This document shows positions 11,647 through 25,800 of a DNA stretch of 64,000 nucleotides, in pieces. The stretch's first letter is position 1; each line of letters opens with the position of its first letter. Source of the DNA: Drosophila miranda. Taxonomy: Eukaryota; Arthropoda; Insecta; Diptera; Drosophilidae. Location of the stretch: assembly GCF_003369915.1 (NCBI RefSeq), contig NC_046674.1, forward strand, positions 930,001-994,000, written 5' to 3'. A program made the position numbers and the translations under genes. Below the pieces are notes generated by a model that saw only the letters and a list, made by a program, of their open reading frames with translations, was not told where the DNA came from and ran no database searches.

Positions 11647-13813
11647 CGCCGACACTAATGCCATGGTAGTGCAGATGTTTCGACGACCCATTTGTGTCGG
11701 CATTGTGGTGTACTGCAAAGATGGATAGATTGGATTCGACAGGATTAGTGCCCGCTGGCATTTCGATGCCCTTTGGCTGCTTCGTCTTACGCTGGAGAGC
11801 GGTGTTCTGGTTGGAGGCATTCTCGTCCTGGCGCCGACACACGCAGATGGCCACGGCCACGATGAGCGCACTCAGGACGAGCAGGACGCCGACAACGATT
11901 AGGACGAACCAGGTCATGTCCATTCCGAACACGGTGCTGCTCGCCTCGCCTGCAAAGAGTGAATGAAAAGTGCTGGAGGTCCGGAAGGGAATGGACTTAT
12001 CGTGGACTCGACTTACTCTGGCAGAGGTTCTGCACCGATTCGTCCGAGTTGTCGCCGCAGTGATTGACGCCGTCGCAGAGCAGATCGGGATGTATGCAGA
12101 ACTCGCGCGTGGCGCAGGTGAAGTCCTTGCAGGTGTGCTCTGAAAGTGGGATGGAATCGAAGCGGTACTGCCGACTGCCACAGGCGCGGACCATCTGTAC
12201 TTACTGGGATCCTTGACCGACGTTATCACCAGCTTGAAGCCGTTCGCATCTGTGCCCCAGCCATCGGTCACGTACTTCAGGGTCACGAAATTCGTGCGCG
12301 TCAGCAGCGCGTTGACGGTGTTCTTTGTGTTCCGGCACGAGATGTCGATCTGCAAAGGGTAATCCCAATATTATCATGCTCCTGGTGCAGCCAATCAAGT
12401 GCTGAAGAAATACTTTCTTAATATTTAAGTTAAATATTGATGTTTTTTTTTGGAAATTGTGCAACTTTTCCCACTGTCGTCTGTTGGTTTGGTCACGTTA
12501 TCGTCGTCGTCGTCGTCGTCGTCGTCGTCATCCTCATCGTCGACGCCGCAGAGTGCAAAATGATGATGACGGCTGCTCCCCCAGCCCCAGCCCCACCTCC
12601 TGTGGCACGTGTATGCGTCACGTAGTCTGCTTTTTTCACCCGAACCCGCACCGCACCCTTTTCCATTGCTGTGTAAATTTGTAATGTTGTTGGTTTTTGC
12701 CTCATGAAAGTTCCACCAAGGGTTCATCAACTGCCTCCCCGCCTGCCCGCCGCCCCCGACCCACCGCAGGAGACGTTTGTAGGCTTTGCTGTGGCTGCTT
12801 TTCTTGACACAACGTTCTGGTCCTGGTCCTGATTCTGGTCCTGATTCTGGTTCGTGTGTCGTTGTGTCCGGGGGTGTGGCAGCCTGCATCTTCGACGTGG
12901 CGCGCTTTGTGCCATATTTTAATTTTGTTGCAGCCCGAAAATGTAAACTTTTCTCCGCAGCTTTTTTTGCGGCCACCCCGCCCCACCCCGCCCCTCTCTG
13001 ACCGCCTCGCTTTGTGTCACTCCCCCTCCGCCTCCCTCTGCCATGTGTGTGTGTGTGTGTGTGTGCTGGAACGTTTTAATTTTGGATTTTTGCGGCTTCC
13101 CCCCCCCCACTGATGCAGTGACAACTCCCTTTGTCGAAAACTATTTACATGTTCGCAAAATTGTATTCGGTTTCGGTCCTGGACCGGTCCTGCCTGCCTT
13201 TGCTGTGGCCGGCGAGCAGCAAATTTGCATACTTTCGCCACTTTGCCGGCTCCGGCGAGGAGTGACTCGAGTGGCAGTCCAATTCATAAATCCTGCCCAT
13301 TCACCCAGGCAGTGCGGGGTGGGGGGAAACTTACGAAAGCTGCTTAGGTGGAAAATACCGCAGGTCGACTGCTTCTTAACTTTTGCATCCTTCAGATACC
13401 AGTGGGGGACGGGCACTGCAAAACAACTCACTTGACAAATATACGTACGTGTATACACACTCGTGGATCCCCGCTTGGATGCTTATTGAAATGATTTCGA
13501 TGGCAGCCGGGAAAAGGCGAGGGCGAGATTTGGTGGTGTTCCCCACCCAGAGCCAGAGGCCGAGACGTTTCTCTGGCATCGATTCGTCAGAGATTCTACT
13601 ATCAAGCATCCCCATATCTACATACATATGTGTATCTGCAATCATAGTTCCCTCTATGTGGTCAGGCTCCTCTCGTCCTGATAGCGCTCATCAATGAGTG
13701 CAATGCTTTCGGTCCTTCTGTACTTGGGTCCTTCGAATGGTTCAGGTTCTGTCAGTAAAGTGGAACGAGCATGCGGGCCTTGTCTGGATTTAAGACCGTG
13801 TGCTCCAGGCCCC

Positions 13814-13845
<32 letters not shown>

Positions 13846-16800
13846 ACCCATAAAAACCCATCAAGAGCGACAACGCCTGTTGAACTCGTCCCGTGTTGTC
13901 CCTGTTCTCTCGTTGGAAATCGGCTGGGCGGTTTTACGATACTTTCGCTTTTATGGCTCTTCGCCTCCTAACTTATTTACGATGAGCTTTCGTTATTTGG
14001 TTTGGCCAAAGGGAGCAACGCCTCAAATCACAGTTGACTTCCTGCTCCCAGGCCCCATCGCCCCATCGCTCCATCGCCCCAGTGGTCCTTGCCATCTCTT
14101 CCTGCCGTCATATGTACTCGGCTTTCATAATTAAAGTTAATTCAGTTGCCATCGATATTGACGTTCTCGTTAAGGACGCTGGCTGCTGGCTGCTGGCTCC
14201 CCGTCAGATACATACATAACTCTCTCCAAGGGCTAGCATTATGGGCCCGTTTCGACCGCAATTTCGACTCACTTCAGCGGTTCGAGTCTTTGAACCGGCA
14301 CAAACAATGCCACAATTTATGGACTTTGTTTTCTTTGCTTAAAGACCTTGGAAGGTCCGTCATACTACGGATGTGGAGCTGCAGTAATGCAGATCTATCC
14401 GAAAGCCGAAAGCTGTCTACTCTGGCTGCTGCTTTTGATTCAGTTCAAAGTGTGACTCATGTGGTCCTCATGTGACTCCCCGGTAGCCCAAATCGGAATG
14501 CCTCGTACACCCGGCCCGGGAGTGGGAGTGGGACTGAGCCGGGGCATGTGGCATGTGGCAGGTGGCAGGTGGCAGGTGACATAGAGCTTTGGCAGTGGCC
14601 CAGTGCTGGCGCCGCTCTAAAATGAGGTCGTGCCAGAGAGGCGACAAAAAATGACAGCCAGAGCGTTCCGGCGTTCCGCAGCGGAATTTCTTCTGTTTCC
14701 ATAAATTTCAAGGTTTCCTCTGGGAGGGGTGGGGAGGGGAGGGGAGGGGCTCCTGGCTGCATATTTCTAATTTTCTAGCTGAACATTTTTATGCATATTT
14801 TTTAGTGGCGCCATCGCTGCTCTGCTTCCTTTTGGCAAATAAAGGATTTGGCTTATGCGCGCTCTATTTGTGGCCACTTTCCTACTTGCCTCACGCTGCA
14901 CACACACACACATAGACCCCCCCCCCCCCTACCCCCGCATTAAATAATGCAGTGTGGGCGGGGGAATGAAAAATGGAAATTGTTGCTGATAAAATCACAG
15001 AGAGCCATCAGCAGAAGGAGGAGAAGAAGGAGGGGCAGGAGGGGCAGGAGGAGGAGTTGGCAGCTTGCAGCCTTCGCCGCATTGCAGCCGCAGTGGAGCC
15101 GTGGAACCGCAACGGCAGCCCCCCCGCCCCTCCCTCCGCTCCCTCTTTACTGGCTGTCATCATTGCAAATGTTGCAGCGACAAAATTATGCCTTTGTGTG
15201 TGACTGTCTGTGTCTGTGTGTGTGTGTGTGTTGGCAGAGCGGAAGCCCCACAGGGATTGAACCTAAAATGTCAGAAGCATCAACGTGATCTGGATAATGC
15301 GGTAGCTGTGGCCGGGTGCATGTGGGTGCATGTGGGTGCATGTGGGTGGGTGGCTGCAGCAGTGCAACTCACAGTTGGCCAGCAAATTGTGGTGCTTTGC
15401 CACACCACCCTCCCCCGGCCCGGCCCCGGCCCGGCCCCGGCCCCGCCCCCGCTCTCGCCACGGCCTTCGGCTGTGGCAAACTAAGCAATGATTGGCCTTA
15501 ACTATCGGCATGTGATGCAATTTCTGATATACTCGTACGTACGTACGTACGTACGTACAGTGTGTACTCGTATCTTGTATCTATGCAGGAATCGCTCGAT
15601 TCCCCGAACGTTACTCCCCCCAGGGAGGTATCCCTTTAATTGATTTGGGGAATGCCTGCCCCGGCAACAAGAAATCGCATAAGAACTGCCATGAAACGGG
15701 AGCGCAGGGGATACAGATATGTTTCTATCTGTGCAACGAATGAAATTTGATTTGCTAATTCCCTGTGAATGTATATGGATCCATGGCTTCGACGTGTAAG
15801 CATTAGAATAAATATTTATACTCGAGTGCCTCCCATGGCGAGGGTTCGATGCACACTAAGTACTCCCCGAAGGGGCATACTGGGGCGTACTGGCACCTGC
15901 TTCAAAACATATGTACGTACGTTTGCTCGGTTCCAATTTGAGTTGTCTGCTTTACAGTTCAGCTCCTAATAATTCAATCTACTGTGCGCAAACAGAGACG
16001 CCCACTCCACCCTTGGATATACACAATTACTGTTCCCTGACATGGCAGCAGGCAGCAGGCGGCAGGCGGCAGACGGCAGACGGCAGGCAGCTCACATGTG
16101 TACCGATTTGCATACTCCCATCGATGGCATCCCCATCCACAGGATGCGCTGTGATTACCAGTGTACAGTCGGTCTTCGATATATGGGTACATTCGGGACG
16201 TTCTGATCATTTTTGGGGCTTCAAAGAAGTCTAATTTGGGATCGGGCAGCGCCTGCCCGGTGGCACCAGGCAAGTTTGTATCACAATCTAATTGTTCGCC
16301 TCGACCTCCCCCTCCCCCCTCCACGGGGGATAAGCTATTGCCGAGCAAATCAATAAAGGCAATAAAGGATCCCACCACCTATGCAAATATGGGCTTAGAT
16401 GGTGGGATCCGCTTCCTTTTCGATTTGCATATGCAAATTAGCGTTTTTGCTAATAAAAATGTGTGACACGTAGCCGTTCCCATCCTCCCCCAAAGAACAG
16501 ACACAGAGACGTGGTTGGCCGGGATTCAGGTAGCCCCCAAAGCAATTATGCTGAAAAGGATCAAGAGATGGCACGGTGGGACTTACCTTGGGCGTGGAGA
16601 CGGCATGGGCTCCGTCGTAGACCAGCAGGTGGTCGTTGCAGTCCAGCTGGAGCATGTCGAAGCGGAGCATGAAGCGCTGCAGCACCGAGTGCGTCTGGAA
16701 CGTGATGATGCAGTCCAGATTGCGCTCGTTCTGGGACCAGAGAACGGCTCCGTCGATCTTACGGTAGAGCTGCTGCAGAAAGTGATTCTTGCACAGCGAC

Positions 16801-19800
16801 TGCATGTAATCTGCGGAACAGAACGGAGAGAGCCACCAGCAGTCGGTTATTGATTATTACACATACACATGCACATATATGCACGTATCTATCGGATATG
16901 GAAAAGCGTTGGGTTGGGCTTCTGTGGCCTACAAGCCTCAGACCCAGACTCCCTCACAATCTCCGGAGCCCGCCATCTTGGGGCTCTGCGGGCCACTTCC
17001 TTTGCCTTAATGGCGGGGCGTCTCGTGCGCTGCGCCGGAAAATGTGCACTTACGTTTTAATGGAGGGATGAAAAATTCATTTACGCTTCGTTTCGCGTGC
17101 TACTTGCTCCCGTGCTTGTTTCCCGTGCGCACCAGTTGCGTTTCTGCCCAGAAGCCGCCCGACTGCACTTCACTGACTGTGTACATACCCGTACTCGCTT
17201 ATGTGTACTGTAAGGTGTACATATGTACGTGCATAATAGTTCATCAAATATGCATCACCATACATACATACACACGCTAATGCCTAATCTGGACTCTTAA
17301 TGCCCATAGGAGGACAAGGACTCGACTAAATAGATCATTGAAATGGCAGAGAGATCGTTTAACTCCATTCTTTCCTTGGCTAATGGGCAATTCCAATTAA
17401 ATAATATATAATGCACTTTAATTTTCCACTTTTAGCCTTCAGAAGCCATAGAGACAGCTCCGGCACTCTTGGTGATTCGCGCTGAGGGTCAATCAAAATC
17501 AGCTAATGACCAGCGCCAGCGCCAGCGCCAAGAACTGTGCGCGGAGAAGCCATCTGCTGGAAAGTAGTTCCGCGTTGTTTAAGCAACTTTTAATTAGTTT
17601 GATGGCGAAAACTATAGCGCTTAAGTGCGAAATGCATTAACAGGGAACGAGGGCCATTTCCAGGAGCTACTGATGGCTGGACGTCGGCGCGCATGCAAAT
17701 GAAGCCGCCGGGCACGGCCAGACTCCGGCAGTTCCGGCAGCAATAAAGCCAACGCGTGCCAGGGCCAGGACGATGACTCCAGTTACGGTCCGTGGCCGGC
17801 CTTTAATGGAAGCCAGCTCCGGGGGTGGGCAGCGGGGGGTGTGTGGCAGCACAGCACTGTGGGGCTTACGTGCGCCTGATTTCAGGCAATTTCCTGCTTA
17901 GCAACCGCTTCCGTTCCCGCCGCTGCCGCCGTCGCCACCGCCGCCGCCGCCACTAATTCAATTTCTCTCCAATAAAACGCACAAGATGACGACGCATCAA
18001 CGCCGGGGCGGTTGGAGGAGGGCGACGTGAGAGGGAGGCGAGAGCAGAGAAGGAACGGCGAAGGAATTTACTACAAATTCGTTTTACGCCTTGCACACAC
18101 TCCTCGTACTCCGCAGGAGAATGGCAGAGAGAGCGGAGATGGAAGAGACGTAGTAATATGAGGTGAGGTCTTCCAAGGATAGCAGGGCTCCCACCATAAG
18201 TAGTAGTAGTAGTAGTAGAAATGTGCCTCACCTTATCTAAGGGACCTTGGAAACTTGGACTACCGAAAGAAGGCCCCCAATCATGTGTGGCTACATCTCT
18301 TTCTCTCTCCCTCTCTCTCTTTATTTCTTTCTCGTGGTAAATGCCTTATTTTCGGTCGCAAATGTTGTTGTCCCCGCGTTGCCAACTTCAAAATTGAATT
18401 CACAATTGGATTGTGAATGTCTGACGGGGACGGGGATGGGGATGGGGACGGGGATGGGGACAGGGACCGCCGCCAGCCCTTTGTTTCAGCTCCTGCCCTG
18501 TCAGGTGCAGACCCGCCCCGCCCTATGGGCTCATGGCGAGGGAGACAGTTTCTCCTGCTTTATATGTAATTGGCAATTTAGTTACACATTTCTCTTTGAT
18601 CTCCGCCAAAGTAAATAGCAGAGAAAGGCAAGGAAATGGGCCTTTGGCGGTGGGGGGGTTCTTGCCTCCTGTGCTACCTGCGAAAATTGGACACAAGCCA
18701 GTTGCCGAGTAACTTTCAGTGGGCCTTCCAGAAGTGAAAAATGCTGAAAGCTCTTTGAGCTCTTGGTACCACATTGTAGGTGCTAGGAGCAGCCAAATAT
18801 ACCGTTTGACTCTCAGAAATATGTTTAACAAGACCCTAAAACCTCTTGTGATTAAGATTCACGAAATTGCGACGTGCTCACACGCACATTTTCTGTTCTG
18901 TAGGTTCCTTCTGCTCCACTTCGCATGTTGGTTGCATTATTTGCTCTAGGGTGCAACTGGGCATCCATGCGTCTTGTTATATATTAGAATTAAGAGAAAA
19001 AAGAATTTATAATCACATTTAGCTTTGTCGTTTGTGTGTTGAAATTCATATCAAAAAGGCAAGCCAGGAGTTGGGAGCCAGCTCGGAACGATTGCAGGTA
19101 TTGAAACAACAAAATAAAAAAACAACAACAGATCCACAAAAAAATCATGGCGAGTACAGCTGTTTCACGGATAAAGAGTGAGCTGGAGGAACTCCTACAC
19201 AGCGAGGAGATCGAGCGGTGTCCCATAAAAATCGAACGGGTCAACGGCAGTTGGACAGATCTGAGGGGCGAGATAAGCGGCCCCCCCAACACGCCATACG
19301 AGGGGGGGAAGTATACACTGGAAATAAAAGTGCCCGAGGAGTATCCGGACAGTCCACCGAAGGTGAGTTTCCGCAAAGCGGCACTGCAGCACAGGTAGAT
19401 GGCTTAAATGAACTGCATCTTGTGGCAGGTTCGTTTTATGACGCTCATTTGGCACCCGAACGTCTCGTTCGTGACTGGCACCATTTGCCCGGACATACTC
19501 GAGGACAAGTGGGCAGCGGCGATGACGCTGCGCACGGCGATGCTGTCTCTGCAGGCCTTGTTGGCCGCTGCCCAGCCGGATCCACGGAGCTCCTTGGTGG
19601 CATACCAGTTCAGGAACCAGCACGATCTGTTTCTGCGTACCGCCAAGCACTGGACCCATGCCTACGCCGGCGGTCCGCACACCTTTCCCGAGTTCGACTC
19701 AAAAATCCAGCTTCTCGTCGAAAAGGGCTTCGCCGAGGATGATGCGCGCAGCGTCCTCTCGAGTGAGAACTGGAACTTGGACAAGGCAACGGAGTGCCTG

Positions 19801-22800
19801 GTCAGTTAGCTTGCTAAGGCCACAGTAGTACTCGCAAGAAACACAACAACGCTAACAGCTTCCGAAAATACCACTAAATTGAAGCAACATTTTCGATTAT
19901 CCACCAGATGTAACGCGACCAGATACTGATAGTGGAGACTAGATAAATTCGTTGTACCCCCTCCCACTCGCACACAAAATTCTATATGCAGTAATTGCAT
20001 TATTTGGTTTTAAATTAAATGCGTAAGCCTTTCGTTTCTCTTACGCAATACTACCCATGCAACCGTTTACAGAGGCATGTTAATTTAGAGGCGAGCCAAC
20101 AGCGACAGAGCAAACTGTAACAGGGCTGTAAGTCTAGCAGCGAGCTAACAGCGAAAGAACACGAGAGTAACATCATTTGTCTGTGATCTACTCAGCCATG
20201 CTCTTGCTCGGCCACAAACATCCGATTTCGTTCTTTGCTGTGTGATAGGGAGGGATGGCCGATCTGCAAGCCGAGCTTTGACTCGCCTACGCTGCTCTGC
20301 CGCACCGCTCTGCTCTCACCGGCCACTAACTTTCGCTCGTTCTTTGCTGGGAGAGCAAGAAGCTTTTTGCCGCCCACGCTGCTGCACTCTCTTCACAGCT
20401 TTATCAGTTTCCCCCGGTCTCTTCTTTAATCACCAGTTTAATGAAATGCGCCCGTACCGAAATGCACTGATTTCACTGTGATCACCTGTGTACAAATACA
20501 TACATACATACATATGGACTTCGAGCTAATTCGGCCGCTAACTTTTGCTCTCGCTTTTGCTGTGAGTCGGGGAGAGAGAAACAAAGACCGACTTCTAAGC
20601 AAAGCTCTGATCTGCATACACATTCACGCTTATCACAGCCTTCTCAGTTTCCCCCCCGCTCCCTCATTCAAAGCGGTTATTTAAGTCACGCGTTTCATGT
20701 TTTGCCGGCGGCAAAATGCAACTCAAGTGAAAAAACGCAGAATAATTGACTTTTTTTACGAAAATATCGATTTGTTGTGCACCCCGAGACCTTGTGCGTG
20801 TTTGTGGGTGGTAATTCATTTTAAATAATTTCTTTGTGTGTGTGAAAAAATGGTTTATTTTTTTTTTTAGCTTTTTTTGAAAAAAATTATCAGTGATCAG
20901 TGCAAAATGAAACGGGAAATAATTTTATTTAAAAAATTTTTTTTTTTTTTTTTCTTGGAAACAGATCAGTGATTGCACTAAAATCAATCGAATAAAGACT
21001 CCATGAGGTCTTAAGGTGTCAGTGTGTGTGTGTGTGATAACTCATATTTATTTTAAGTGTTTGTGTGTGTGTGTGTGAAAACAACAGCAAGACAATGAAA
21101 GGAACAGCAAATAATATTCAACGCTATGGCATTATGGGAACAGGTGAGTCCTTCTGTCTTGCATTTCTCCTTATACTGTTTTTCTCTATTTTCTCTTCAA
21201 TTTTTCTTATTACACATATTTCTATTTTCCGCATATATACATATGTATTTTCTATAACTCTATTTTTGATAATTACATTTTCTCGTAATTCCGCAGAATC
21301 CTCAATTTTCGTATTTAGTTCTTTTTTTTTGTGATTTTTCTAGTGTTTTAGTTAATTGTTTTTCAGGTAAAAAGCAAACAGTTCCGGAATTGGAGTTATT
21401 GTAGAGTCCAATTGTCCCCATTATCCCCTCTCCATAAACAATTTTTTACTGTTAATTGTAACAGGCTGTCGATAGGCGATATCCAAAGTTGTGTTATCGC
21501 CACATACGGCGTGTGTTGGAGTGCAAACTGTACTTTCCGACAGCCACAGATGCATCTGCATCCCATGTGTGTAATGGGATGGGAATAGCAGTGGGAATGG
21601 GAATGGATTGGCGAAAAGCGAGATATAGAATGTCTGCCACAGACATATGGGAAGGGAGAGGAGAGGCGGAGGAGGAGGAGGAGGAGAGGTGGGCAGCAGA
21701 GTGGATGAGATGGATGGAGACACTTGCAAAATATCAATTACGTTGTGGAGTGGAAATACAGAGCAGAGTGCTCGGATGCTATTTCCGCTACAAGTACCGG
21801 GCATCATTGGCTCCCGGGCAAGCCAACGGGGTATGGAATGGCATAGAATGGAAAGGAATGGAATGGAATGGAATCCTTCAATCATTTCTGGCCAGGAGCG
21901 GCCTAGAGCTGCTCTGCCTCAGCTTACCCATGTGTAGCAGGAGTGTGTACTGGGATTATCGTGCAGCAGCGCTGCGCTGAACCGAACTCTTCCCTGATCC
22001 CCACAGGGACCAAGACGAGCAGAGAGATAGACAGCAGAAGGAGGACGCAGGACGCAGGACGCAGGACGGAGGTTGGAGGACAGGCACAGCAAATCGTAGC
22101 TGCCTCGGGCTGTCGGGACTGTCGGGTCTGTCGGGTCTGTCGGGTCTGTGCGGAGCGAAAGACAAACGAAAGCCGCGCGGAGCGTTGAAGCCCATGTGAC
22201 ATACCCGACACCCCCAGCAGGAGCCACGGCAGATACATTTTCTATAAATTAAGGCTTTTCTGTCACAAATGTCGGGGGAGCAAAGGGAAAACAATTCCAT
22301 TTGCCGCCGGGGGGGAGTGTGTGGAGCGGAAGGTAGTCGCGGATCTGCCAGATGGAATTGCAACATGCCTCAAGTTCAGCTCCAGGTCCTCCTACTCCTA
22401 CTCCTCCTCCTCATCCTACTCCTCATCTCCATCACACAGACACTGGGACTCACAAATGTGCAGAAGTGTCTTTATCTCCACTTTGTTTATGCACTCGAGG
22501 AAGAGATAGAGAGAGAGAGAGGGAGAGGGATGGGGCGAGCACTGGGTGTGGCAGATGGCAGATGGCAGATGGCAGATGGCAGTACACACAAAAAAAAACC
22601 ACAGAGCAGGGAAAAATGGCATTTCCGAAATTAGGGATAATGCCTGGCTTAATGGGCGAATGTGTCCCACATCAAAACGGAAGACAGATACCTCGTCGGA
22701 CAGTCGAATGCTGGAATATCTACGGGTATTGCTACTCAAAATGTGTCCCCTTTCTCCCCCCGGTGCCCCCGGCCGGCAGGAGCCTCATCTGTCGGCTCGG

Positions 22801-25800
22801 TTAAGGGTGGGGTGGGGCGGGGCGGGGGATTATTCGGTCGGAATATCATTTGTTCACATTAAAGCACTGGCGAAAGGATTAAAATTAGCATAATTAATTC
22901 GTGGGATTTCCCAGTCGCGCTCTCCGCCCGCCCGCGTTATTAATCGACTAATAATGCCCGCCCAGTCTTTTTTTGGCCCGAAGACACCAGAAGGAACCTT
23001 GGAGCCCTGGACAACCCTCCGATGGTGCGGCCAAACCACACGAAAACACCACTGGCCCACAGAGCAACCTCCTCATAGCTCGCGGGACCCGGAATCGCAC
23101 TGGTAATGGCCCTCGCAGGAGCCAGTCCCGGCAGGAGCTCCGCAGCTTAATGCTTCCGGCCGGGGGAACGGCACTGGGCTCTGTCCGGATGTGCTTGGTG
23201 GTCTTTAATGCGTTCACCCCAGACCCCAAGCTGCAGTCCCATCCTGTCGCACATCCCACGTCCCACATCCCTGGACGGTTGATGTCTTTACTTCGGCCTC
23301 GGCTTTGGGTTGCTTTGAGGAAAATGATGTTTACTCTGCTGACACGCTCGTCTAATTCCGTCCGCATCCCTCGAACACACACACACTCTGGGGCTCTGGG
23401 GCTCTGGGACTCCCCGGACTCCCCGGAGCCCCGCCACACGCATGGAATGGAAGGTGGCGCCCAGAGCCACATTCGCAAATAAACGAATCTTTGGCGAATG
23501 TTTCCGCATTTCCCCGGCACCACCTTTGAGATGTTCGATGAGTCTCTCCTTCGGCTAGACAAATATTGAGTACAGCTCCTTGGAAGCTGGAACTACTCCC
23601 TGCCCAGGCAAGGAGGAGCCCCGCCCAGGGTACGTGGTACGTATAATCACGGAGCAGGACAAACATCCTCAATGTGTGTTTAAAATGCAGCGCAAGGATG
23701 CGTCTGAGGAATGTTTCCTGCTCGCGTTAGAGGACTTCTGCAGTCGGCCTCCCAAGGGACTTCCCAGCAAACACGAAGATAACTTAATGGCTTATTTCTG
23801 ACGATTTCGGGGGCCTCAATCCAGGAGTCCAGGAGGACTACGTTGCACACAAGTCCTGTCTGAGTATCTGCGCTTTCGGCGCCTTCAAAACTCGAATGTG
23901 CCTCAGTTTTAACGAATCGGTAATCGCATTAATGTTCTCAGACGCACTACAGCCCGAGGACAGTCTCCAAGAACAGAGGGTTCCCCGGACATCCATTGAC
24001 AGACCTTCGCAGACTTCCACCGAACCCAGACCCTGACCTGACCCGGCCCGACCCGAACCGACCCGACCATCGACATTGAAATGCAAATTTAATGTAAATG
24101 TTTTAAACTAATTTTCAGTGATTATGCAAAACCGCAAATAAATCTGCAGCAGTGGAGCCCCAGTTGCTCAGTCGAAGCCGGGCATATCCGAGGATGCTGC
24201 TACCGTAGATGCCACAAGGAGTGGCAGCAGCAACAACGGAACGCACCGAAACCACAGCAGGAGCCAGCTCGGTGCGTGCCCCAAAAGCCCCGGAGCCATG
24301 GGGCATGGGGGAATGTGGTGCTTTGTGGCAAAAACTTTGCCTGGAAATCTGCTCGGTTTTCGATCATCTGCTCCCGCTTCAGTCCTTCTGCAGCCCAGGT
24401 CCAGGTCCAGGTCCAGGTCCGGGTCCGGGTCCAGGCCCTGGCTCTGCCACGTCCGGATGTGCCGGGGCAAGTTGGTTGCAACAAAATAATTTCGCTGGCT
24501 CGTTTGTCAAACTAATGGCAGGAATTTGAGCAATTTAAGCAACAAAGGTTAAACAATGAATTTCCTGTGCTCCAATATTGAATTTTGCTGGCCCCCAATG
24601 ACCCCGGGCGTCCGTGTGATGTCATCATCGTACCACCCACTGCTCCTCGGCTCCTCGGCTCCTCGGCTCCACTCGCCATGTCCCAGGCCCTCGCTCTCGG
24701 TTGACTAAGCTGGAGCCTGGCTCCGACAGCCGACAGCCGACAGCCGACGGCCGACGGCCGACAGCTGGTGCCGGACTCACACGCTCCATTAGCGCGACCA
24801 AAATTCGATGGCATCTTTTGTGGACTCGGCCCCGGATTGGGCCAGATGACGCCTCCGGGCTTTTGCTTTGCCGCTGCCTCCGTCGCAGCGAGCGGAGGGC
24901 TGCCCTAATGAAATAATTGAAGTAAATGCCTTTCGCACCAGCGATTTCCTCCGTTTCCATTGCCATTTCCATCCAGCGCCGCTCATCCGTGGCGTGGCCG
25001 CCGCACTTCCCGGCGGTTTGCATAATGAGCATAATCCCTGCACGGCCACGCCTGTCCCCGGGGGCTGTCCGTCAAACCGTCACCGTCCACCGTCGACGGT
25101 TTGTCAAAGTAATTGGCCAATTTGCGGGACGCATTGGGAGCCGCTTTCGAGCTCCACGATTATGAGCATTATGAGCAATTACCCAATGAATTTTCACTTT
25201 CCACCCGAAACTGCAGCTGATGGGACCCGCCGATGAGCCCCTGGACTCGGTGAGGAATCAATGGTGAAAGCAATAGTGCAGGCAGGTGATCGATTCCCAA
25301 TGTACAGCATTTCCATTACCCAGAGGTCTATTAAATGCCTGTCAATTTCAGCTAATGAACTAGGAACCTGGCCTACAGGCCTACAGGCCTACGACCTCCG
25401 CTCGAGTCCGCCATACTGGGTCTGCTGCTCGAAGGACCAACAACAGACGACGGACGGAATGAAAATCCTGGACGACATCAGGGCCATGGCCCTGCCCACG
25501 CAGGTGTGCGGCCTGCTGCCCTTCTTCAGCGGCGAGAATGAGGAGAACTTTCGGCTGGGCAGATGGGGCCGGTGGTACGGCCGGGGGGTGGCCGCCCTGC
25601 TGCTGGTCAGCTCGGCGCTGCTGTGCCAGGACGTGCTGTTCGCCTCGCAGGAGTACAGGCTGGTGGCCAGCTCCCTGGGCGACACCGAGGAGATCAATCG
25701 CACCATCGAGACGCTCTTCTGCATCTGCAGCTACACGATGATGGTGCTCTCCAGCGTGCACAACGGGTCCAAGCACTGGGGCACCCTGCGGGACGTGGCC

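Larger units (their letters stand above)
12350..16586 (-). other. Intron of the CUB/LDLa gene, simple-repeat rich
   Basis: No gene found on either strand. Contents are microsatellites: (TCG)n at 12500-12543, (GT)n at 13042-13064, (CCCATG)n at 13811-13845, (GT)n near 15208-15231, GGCCCC repeats at 15416-15450, (CGTA)n at 15534-15559 and GGCAGGCA-type repeats at 16038-16092. Confidence 0.6.
19810..25458. other. Intronic stretch between the nested E2 and Gr77a
   Basis: No gene recognised with confidence. The left end (20.2-20.7 kb) has two related blocks of about 110 bases (see findings). A possible two-exon mini-ORF lies at 21095-21404. Repeats include GCAGATG units at 22552-22583, CTGTCGGGT units near 22118-22150, CCAGGT/CCGGGT units at 24395-24435, CTCGGCTC units at 24645-24670 and CGACAGC units at 24725-24765. 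Confidence 0.55.

Noticed and set aside
12425..12976. Minus-strand frame with poly-Asp
   Set aside because: A product of the (TCG)n repeat and an intron; no codon bias on either side.
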